Assembly: GCA_903881265.1 (NCBI GenBank)
Contig: CAIRSV010000076.1
Coordinates: 1-20,179, forward strand
DNA length: 20,179 nucleotides
Reading direction: 5' to 3'
Source of the DNA: an uncultured Bacteroidota bacterium
GTDB lineage: Bacteria; Bacteroidota; Bacteroidia; Chitinophagales; Chitinophagaceae
The notes under the pieces were generated by a model, which saw nothing but the letters and a program-made list of their open reading frames with translations, ran no database searches and was not told the DNA's origin. Positions 15,174 to 20,179 of the stretch are shown piece after piece. Made by a program: the position numbers and the translations under genes. How positions within the stretch are numbered: position 1 is the stretch's first letter; each line of letters opens with the position of its first letter.

Positions 15174-17681
15174 CTAATGCGTTATAACAAGTTGCTTGTT
15201 CACTCGTCCCTTCGTTGTAACAATAGATACTATGTAATAGCCTGCTATCATGTCTTTACACGAAAAATGTTGTTGAGGTGCGATGTAGTTATATTTTCGA
15301 ATAACCGAACCATGCATATCAACTATAATCGCTGATAGCGCAGTTGTATTTGTAGACTGGATGGTGAAATAATCAGATGATGGATTCGGATAAACAGTAC
15401 ATGAAATGACCTTACTATTGTCCGTAACGCCTTCTGCAAATGGTGGTTTAACTGGTTTGAAAACAGAATCGATTGGCATGGTTTGTATCGACCGTGCAAA
15501 GGTGCCTGCTATAATACGGTGTGTGCCTTCATTGTAATCGAGGTCATATACAGGAATGATAGGCATATTATTTCCTACACGTTCCCATAGCACGCCTTGA
15601 TCGTGTGTGGCATACACGCCGCCATCATTGGCAACTACGATATTACTATCGTGACTGCCGGGCTGCACCCAGATATCATTGATGGCAAAGGTGGGTAAGT
15701 TGCCTGCAATATTGGTCCAAGTGTTTCCATAGTTGGTACTGAAATAAAGATGAGCCGTTGAGTCATTATTTCGATATCCGGTTTGACTAACAAACACATG
15801 GCTCTCACTGTCTGGCGAGGCGAGTACACAACTGATATTTCGATTACTTAAACCGGTATTGATTAGGTTCCAAGAGCCGCCATCATTCTGTGTTACCCAT
15901 ACTCTAGCATCGCTTGTGCCAGCGTAGATAAGCTGACTATTCATAGGCGATTGATGCAGCGTTGTGATAACATGGAACACATTATTTATACCATTGGTCA
16001 AATCGCCGCTAATAGGCGTCCAACTATCAACAGGGCCGTTTGTATTTTTATACACTCTGTAACTTCCTGCGTATAACACATCTGGATTAAATTGACTAAC
16101 AAGATAGGGGGTGTTCCAACTGCAGCGATCAGAATCAACAATCGATTGCGAAATTGTATTAAAGAAACCGCCACCATTTGTGCTCGCAACTATATTTCCG
16201 TTCTGCCATTCGGCATACTGCACTTGATCACTTACCGAACTAAATTGCGGTCTAAATCCATCACCGCCATAATAACGAAGCCAGTTATTCAAACCGCCTG
16301 CGAGGGAACCATAATTAGTACCATTGTCTTGCGCGCCACCATAATAGTTTGTTGTATCCCAAGGGTTGTAGGCTACTTCATAAAACTGTGTGATAGGTAA
16401 ATTATTTTTCATTGTCCACCCCGTGCCAGCATTAGTCGATTTATAAAAGCCACCGTCTGTGGCGATTAGTAAGGTATTGCTATTCATGAATTTCAAGTCG
16501 TGTTTATCAGCGTGTAAAGAATTGCCAATTGCTGTAAAGCTGCTTCCGCCATTGGTGGATTTATACAAAGAGACTGATAAGAGATATAGGGTATTGTCGT
16601 TGTTAGGGTCTATCCGTATCTCGCCAAAATACCAACCAAAGCCGCCCATTGAAACAGATCCTGCCGGACACACTAAACTCCAGCTGTTACCGCCATTCGT
16701 TGATTTGTATAAACCGCCAAAATCTAAGGAGGTGTCTACATAATTGGCGTAAATGAGGTTGGGATTATTCGCAGAAATGCAAAGACCGATTCGACTTTGG
16801 TCTCCAGCAGGTAAGCCGTTTGTGAGTGTGTCCCAGGTAAGACCTCCATTGCTTGATTTATAAATGCGTGCCTCAGGTCCTGTTATAATACTTTGCACAT
16901 CGGAGCGAATACGTCGTCTGCCCGTTGCATACAAGATAGAGGAATTGGTAGGATTGATTATCAAATCGCCAATGCCAGCATTCAAACCTAGAAATAAGAT
17001 ATTGGTCCAGGTAGCCCCACCATCCGTGCTTTTATATACGCCACGGTTATTATCTGATATAAATGGATTGCCTGTTGTTCCTGCATAAATCACATTGCTG
17101 TTTGAAGGGTCAATGATGATTTTTGTGATAGTACCTACACTATTTAATCCAATATTGATCCAAGTCAATCCACCATCCGTGCTTTTATAAATACCATTGC
17201 CCATATGCGAATAACCGCCCAATACCTGATCGCCAGTGCCTGCATAGAGGATGGATGCATTATTGGGGGCAAATACAATACTGCTCACAGAGAGTGATGT
17301 GGCATTGTCGAAAATTGCCGACCAAGTGGCTCCGTCATCTGTGGTTTTGAAAATTCCACCGTCGGCCGTACCGACAAGATACGTGTTAGCTGCTGTAGGA
17401 TGCACTGCAATACAATTGATACGCCCACCTGTATTGTAAGGTCCTTCATTTTGCCAAGGTGTATTGATTGCTCGTGTTTTTTTCATTCGTTTCAATTCCT
17501 TCTGCACTGCTCGTTTATATTCATCGAGTCCTTCGCCAAAGGCAGGATATTGACGGGTGAGCAAATATTCTTCACCGGGATTGGTAGCGCCTTTCACGAT
17601 AGGGTGCTTAGTTTGAATAAAACTAAAAAAGACGAGCACAACTATGGCGACTAAGGTTATTGTCAGGATAAATTTCTTCAT
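15174..17681 (-). CDS. T9SS-exported BNR/sortilin-repeat protein
   Basis: This is an 835-residue surface or secreted protein. A Sec signal peptide (about 1-24, MKKFILTITLVAIVVLVFF) is followed by a Lys/Arg-rich linker, then a beta-propeller region (about 90-750) built of BNR/sortilin-type repeats: KTTDDGATWSAI, KSTDGGLTWINIG, KSTDGGATWTNIL, KSSNGGLTWDTL, KSTNGGNSWSLV, KSTNGGSSFTAI, QNDGGSWNLI, STNYGNTWTNI and THDQGVLWERVG. The Asp-box core (S-x-D/N-x-G-x-x-W) is conserved. The last 80 residues are a T9SS sorting domain (VYPNPSSDYF, then YYIVSIVTTKGRVNKQLVI). No catalytic domain is recognised, so the role may be carbohydrate or protein binding, or matrix formation. The gene lies on its own; its end faces another sorting-domain 3' end 150 bases away. 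Confidence 0.92.
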   Translation of the reverse strand: MKKFILTITLVAIVVLVFFSFIQTKHPIVKGATNPGEEYLLTRQYPAFGEGLDEYKRAVQKELKRMKKTRAINTPWQNEGPYNTGGRINCIAVHPTAANTYLVGTADGGIFKTTDDGATWSAIFDNATSLSVSSIVFAPNNASILYAGTGDQVLGGYSHMGNGIYKSTDGGLTWINIGLNSVGTITKIIIDPSNSNVIYAGTTGNPFISDNNRGVYKSTDGGATWTNILFLGLNAGIGDLIINPTNSSILYATGRRRIRSDVQSIITGPEARIYKSSNGGLTWDTLTNGLPAGDQSRIGLCISANNPNLIYANYVDTSLDFGGLYKSTNGGNSWSLVCPAGSVSMGGFGWYFGEIRIDPNNDNTLYLLSVSLYKSTNGGSSFTAIGNSLHADKHDLKFMNSNTLLIATDGGFYKSTNAGTGWTMKNNLPITQFYEVAYNPWDTTNYYGGAQDNGTNYGSLAGGLNNWLRYYGGDGFRPQFSSVSDQVQYAEWQNGNIVASTNGGGFFNTISQSIVDSDRCSWNTPYLVSQFNPDVLYAGSYRVYKNTNGPVDSWTPISGDLTNGINNVFHVITTLHQSPMNSQLIYAGTSDARVWVTQNDGGSWNLINTGLSNRNISCVLASPDSESHVFVSQTGYRNNDSTAHLYFSTNYGNTWTNIAGNLPTFAINDIWVQPGSHDSNIVVANDGGVYATHDQGVLWERVGNNMPIIPVYDLDYNEGTHRIIAGTFARSIQTMPIDSVFKPVKPPFAEGVTDNSKVISCTVYPNPSSDYFTIQSTNTTALSAIIVDMHGSVIRKYNYIAPQQHFSCKDMIAGYYIVSIVTTKGRVNKQLVITH

Positions 17682-17759
17682 GGATACTATATTATCATTC
17701 TAAAATAGTACATAATATTGGAAAGTAAGCAGGAATGCTGTTTGTTTTTATCTAACCCA

Positions 17760-17798
17760 TATCAGTGCCCTCGCTGATAGTTAAGATTGATGATCAAT
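17760..17798. promoter_or_regulatory. Two palindromes upstream of the FMN reductase gene
   Basis: TATCAG-8-CTGATA (17760-17779) and the 13-base palindrome ATTGATGATCAAT (17786-17798; perfect around one central base) lie 35-73 bases before the -7 box of the reductase gene. Either could be an operator; no regulator gene is present nearby. The rest of 17682-17844 holds no gene. Confidence 0.3.
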
Positions 17799-17832
17799 AA
17801 GAAAAACTCGAAATAGTATTTAATTCAAACCT

Positions 17833-17840
17833 TAGCTTTG
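17833..17840 (+). promoter_or_regulatory. Putative -7 element with near-leaderless start
   Basis: TAGCTTTG matches TAnnTTTG exactly and is only 4 bases before the ATG at 17845. With the usual distance from -7 box to transcription start, the mRNA would begin at or within a few bases of the ATG. No clear -33 box is seen. Confidence 0.45.
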
Positions 17841-17844
17841 CAAC

Positions 17845-18342
17845 ATGTACACAATTATTTCGGCTACCAATAGGCCAGGGAGCAATTCGCTCAAGGTTTC
17901 AAAAATCTATCAACAAATTTTTAAAGAGCATGGCATTGAGGCTACCTTATTTTCGCTCGAGGATTTTAACTCAATGAAACGTGATGAGCATTTCAATTTG
18001 ATTGAAAGTAGCTATTTGGCACCTGCTACCAAATTTGTTTTTGTTATGCCTGAATACAATGGAAGTTTTCCGGGGATATTTAAATTGTTGATGGACATCA
18101 GTGATTTGAGTGTCTGCTGGAATTTTAAAAAGGTGATGTTAGTTGGCGTGGCAAACGGACGTTCAGGTAATTTGCGCGGTATCGATGCTATGACCAATAT
18201 GTGCAACTATATGAAAATGGATGTGTATTATCATAAGTTGCCAATTTCGTCCATCAGCAAAGAAATTCAAGACGATGAATTCGTGCATGAACACACTATT
18301 CAAGAAGTAAAAAATCAGATTGAAGGGTATATCAATTACTAG
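17845..18342 (+). CDS. NAD(P)H-dependent FMN reductase family protein
   Basis: This is a 165-residue flavodoxin-fold protein of the NADPH-dependent FMN reductase family (azoreductase/quinone-reductase type). The phosphate-binding loop is at about 5-15 (ISATNRPGSNS), the flavin-contacting motif MPEYNGSFPGIFK at about 69-81, and GVANGRSGNLRG at about 110-121 follows the family pattern. It should bind FMN and pass electrons from NAD(P)H to quinones, flavins or other acceptors, in the cytoplasm; the true substrate is not readable. The metallophosphoesterase gene begins 3 bases after its stop, so the two are almost surely co-transcribed, though no common pathway is obvious. Confidence 0.9.
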   Translation: MYTIISATNRPGSNSLKVSKIYQQIFKEHGIEATLFSLEDFNSMKRDEHFNLIESSYLAPATKFVFVMPEYNGSFPGIFKLLMDISDLSVCWNFKKVMLVGVANGRSGNLRGIDAMTNMCNYMKMDVYYHKLPISSISKEIQDDEFVHEHTIQEVKNQIEGYINY

Positions 18343-18345
18343 GCA

Positions 18346-19596
18346 ATGAGAAGAATGCAGGGCCTCGGATTTGTTATGACTATTTTGGTTGTGTTGCTCA
18401 TTGAATATTACGCATTCACAGCGTTTAAATTTGCAGTGCGATCTATGAAATTTCCTTTTCGTCAATTGGCACTGGGTTTTTATGGCTTGCTTACCGTCAT
18501 TTGGTTTGCAATGCTGTTATCCCTCGATTATTTTCGAACGGCAGATCTCGACAAAGGGTTGCGCAATGTGGTGATTGTTTATTTTATGGGTCTGCTACTT
18601 TCAAAAATCATAATCGCTATTTTCTTATTACTAGATGATGGCCGTCGTTTAGCCTATTATTTGATTGGTTTGTTCTACTCGAAAGAAAGTACACCGTTGT
18701 CGGTGCAAAGCGGGATGAGCCGTTCAGAATTCCTTACCAAATTTGCGTTGTTATTTGGCGGTACGGTATTTGCAACCGTGATGTATGGTATGAGTAATCG
18801 GTACAATTACCATTTAAAAAAGATCAAACTGACTTTTGCGCATTTACCAAAAGCATTCAAGGGCCTGAAGATTGTACAAATTTCAGATATCCATAGTGGT
18901 AGTTTCAATGATGTGGCTGCTGTTCAGAAAGGTGTCGATATGATACTCGCTGAAAAACCAGATCTTATTTTATTTACTGGCGATTTGGTGAATAATAAGA
19001 GCGATGAAATGCATGATTATATTTCAGTCTTTTCGAAATTAAAAGCCCCATTAGGCGTCTACTCTATTTTAGGTAACCATGATTATGGCGATTATGTGCA
19101 TTGGGAAAGTCACGATGCCAAACATCAAAATCTTAAGGCCTTGAAGCATGTCCATGCCAAGCTCGGATGGCGTCTTTTACTCGACGAACATGTGGCTATC
19201 GAAAAAGATGGTGAACAGTTTGGTTTGATAGGGGTAGAAAATATCAGTGGGTCCCAAGGATTTCGTTCATATGGAAATTTGCGAAACGCCTATCACGGAG
19301 CCCATCAATATCCATTCAAGATATTGATGAGCCATGATCCCTCGCATTGGGACAGCGAAACGATCCACGCATTTAAGGACATCGATCTTACACTCAGCGG
19401 CCACACGCATGGTATGCAATTTGGTGTTGAAATTCCTTGGTTGAAATGGAGTCCTGTTCAATATGTCTACAAACGCTGGGCTGGGCTATATCAAAAAGGA
19501 CATCAATACTTGTATGTCAATCGCGGATATGGATTCCTAGGTTATCCGGGTAGGGTAGGTATACTGCCTGAAATCACCGTAATCGAGTTGGTCTAG
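18346..19596 (+). CDS. Membrane-anchored metallophosphoesterase, YkuE/YaeI-like
   Basis: The 416-residue protein has four hydrophobic segments in its N-terminal part (near 6-30, 43-62, 76-100 and 130-150) and then a calcineurin-like phosphoesterase domain (about 165-416). All metal-binding motifs are present: QISDIHSGSF, LFTGDLVNN, LGNHDYGDY, MSHDPSHW and LSGHTHGMQFG. The end GVEIPWLKWSPVQYVYKRWAG fits the YkuE/YaeI group, some of which act on UDP-sugar lipid precursors or on other phosphodiesters; the substrate here is unknown. The number and position of membrane segments suggest anchoring in the inner membrane; which face the domain points to cannot be told. It follows the reductase gene by 3 bases. 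Confidence 0.92.
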   Translation: MRRMQGLGFVMTILVVLLIEYYAFTAFKFAVRSMKFPFRQLALGFYGLLTVIWFAMLLSLDYFRTADLDKGLRNVVIVYFMGLLLSKIIIAIFLLLDDGRRLAYYLIGLFYSKESTPLSVQSGMSRSEFLTKFALLFGGTVFATVMYGMSNRYNYHLKKIKLTFAHLPKAFKGLKIVQISDIHSGSFNDVAAVQKGVDMILAEKPDLILFTGDLVNNKSDEMHDYISVFSKLKAPLGVYSILGNHDYGDYVHWESHDAKHQNLKALKHVHAKLGWRLLLDEHVAIEKDGEQFGLIGVENISGSQGFRSYGNLRNAYHGAHQYPFKILMSHDPSHWDSETIHAFKDIDLTLSGHTHGMQFGVEIPWLKWSPVQYVYKRWAGLYQKGHQYLYVNRGYGFLGYPGRVGILPEITVIELV

Positions 19597-19602
19597 AAAT
19601 AT

Positions 19603-19652
19603 AAATACCATCTTCGTTCAACAGTCTGTTCTGTCTATGGCCGATGGTATTT
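19603..19652. terminator. Long-loop inverted repeat between convergent genes
   Basis: AAATACCATC (19603-19612) and GATGGTATTT (19643-19652) are a perfect 10-base inverted repeat with a 30-base loop, between the ends of the phosphoesterase gene and of lon. The stem is flanked by A on one side and T on the other, as in a two-way terminator. Confidence 0.5.
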
Positions 19653-19679
19653 TGTCTATTAGCGACGAACTTCACTCAC

Positions 19680-20179
19680 TTATTTCTCAAGTGCTAATTT
19701 CAGTACGTCGTTCATTTCGTTTACATAATGAAATTTTAATCCTTTGATATAGCCGGGATTAATCTCAACCACATCTTTTTCGTTTTGCGCGCATAGAATA
19801 ATTTCTTTCATTCCTGCTCGTTTGGCAGCTAGTATTTTTTCTTTGATACCACCCACAGGTAATACTTGACCGCGCAAGGTTATTTCACCTGTCATAGCCA
19901 ACATAGGCTTGACTCTCCTTAGTGTAATAGCGCTTACAATGGCGGTCATCATGGTGATACCTGCACTTGGTCCGTCTTTAGGCACGGCTCCTTCAGGCAC
20001 ATGGATATGCAGATTGTTATTGTCAAAAAACGCTGGATCTATTTTTAATTCCTTTATATGCGCTTGTATATAAGCGAGAGCTGTAGTGGCACTTTCCTTC
20101 ATAATAGTACCTAAGTTGCCGGTAAGTGTTAATCCGCCTTTGCCTTTACTAATGCTGGTTTCAATAAATAAAATTTCTC
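19680..20179 (-). CDS. lon: Lon protease, C-terminal proteolytic domain, cut by window
   Basis: The frame is open to the window end; the ATG at 20100-20102 is internal. The visible 165 residues are the end of ATP-dependent protease Lon, which degrades damaged and regulatory proteins in the cytoplasm. Seen are ILFIETSISKGKGGL, LTLTGNLGTIMKESA, the catalytic Ser in VPKDGPSAGITMMTA and the catalytic Lys in VGGIKEKILAAKRAG, the Ser-Lys dyad typical of Lon. The end, FHYVNEMNDVLKLALEK, is a normal C-terminus. The AAA+ part lies outside the window. Both catalytic residues are intact. Confidence 0.96.
   Translation of the reverse strand, partial: EILFIETSISKGKGGLTLTGNLGTIMKESATTALAYIQAHIKELKIDPAFFDNNNLHIHVPEGAVPKDGPSAGITMMTAIVSAITLRRVKPMLAMTGEITLRGQVLPVGGIKEKILAAKRAGMKEIILCAQNEKDVVEINPGYIKGLKFHYVNEMNDVLKLALEK

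Noticed and set aside
16092..17088. Several plus-strand open frames opposite the BNR gene
   Set aside because: They are shadows of the repetitive coding strand, with no start context or domains.
15500..17400. Possible DNA tandem-repeat array in the BNR gene
   Set aside because: The repeats are protein-level Asp-box motifs with diverged codons and irregular spacing, normal for beta-propeller proteins; not a CRISPR or satellite.

Overview
This window looks like chromosome from a member of the Bacteroidota; the class cannot be fixed from sequence alone. The reasons are: a single-chain LpxC-FabZ fusion, type IX secretion (T9SS) C-terminal sorting domains with the YPNP signature, tandem-domain UspA, a DUF4153-like membrane protein, a lack of obvious Shine-Dalgarno sites, and repeated TAnnTTTG -7 promoter elements close to start codons.

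Layout. 1-3413 (+): an HD-domain phosphohydrolase (cut by the window edge), lpxD and lpxC/fabZ, forming an outer-membrane lipid A block. 3435-4505 (-): a MurG/GT28-like glycosyltransferase, convergent with it. 4560-6597 (+): a tiny lipoprotein, an unrecognised 79-aa protein, recR and metF. 6705-7449 (-): the wreck of an ABC-2 exporter, in which an ATPase fragment with an in-frame stop is joined by a deletion to the last part of a permease. 7459-10041 (-): surE, then an intact ABC permease and ATPase pair. 10157-12013 (-): a large DUF4153-like membrane protein whose start is disturbed. 12092-13617 (+): a di-haem cytochrome c peroxidase lipoprotein overlapping a TlpA-like thioredoxin. 13730-15023 (+): a tandem UspA protein running into an orphan T9SS sorting-domain fragment. 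15174-17681 (-): a T9SS-exported BNR/sortilin-repeat protein. 17845-19596 (+): an NAD(P)H-dependent FMN reductase and a membrane-anchored metallophosphoesterase. 19680-20179 (-): the C-terminal protease domain of Lon, cut by the window edge.

Most of the window is housekeeping: lipid A synthesis, recombination repair, one-carbon metabolism, nucleotide hydrolysis, proteolysis. Cell-envelope and stress genes are added to it. The clearest unusual signal is gene decay by deletion: two separate places (about 6980 and about 14550) where the 3' end of one gene has been joined to part of another. A third disturbed place is the 5' end of the DUF4153-like gene, where a well-formed promoter and ATG are one base out of frame with the body. 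I found no CRISPR array, rRNA, tRNA, transposase or prophage, and no convincing new multi-gene system.
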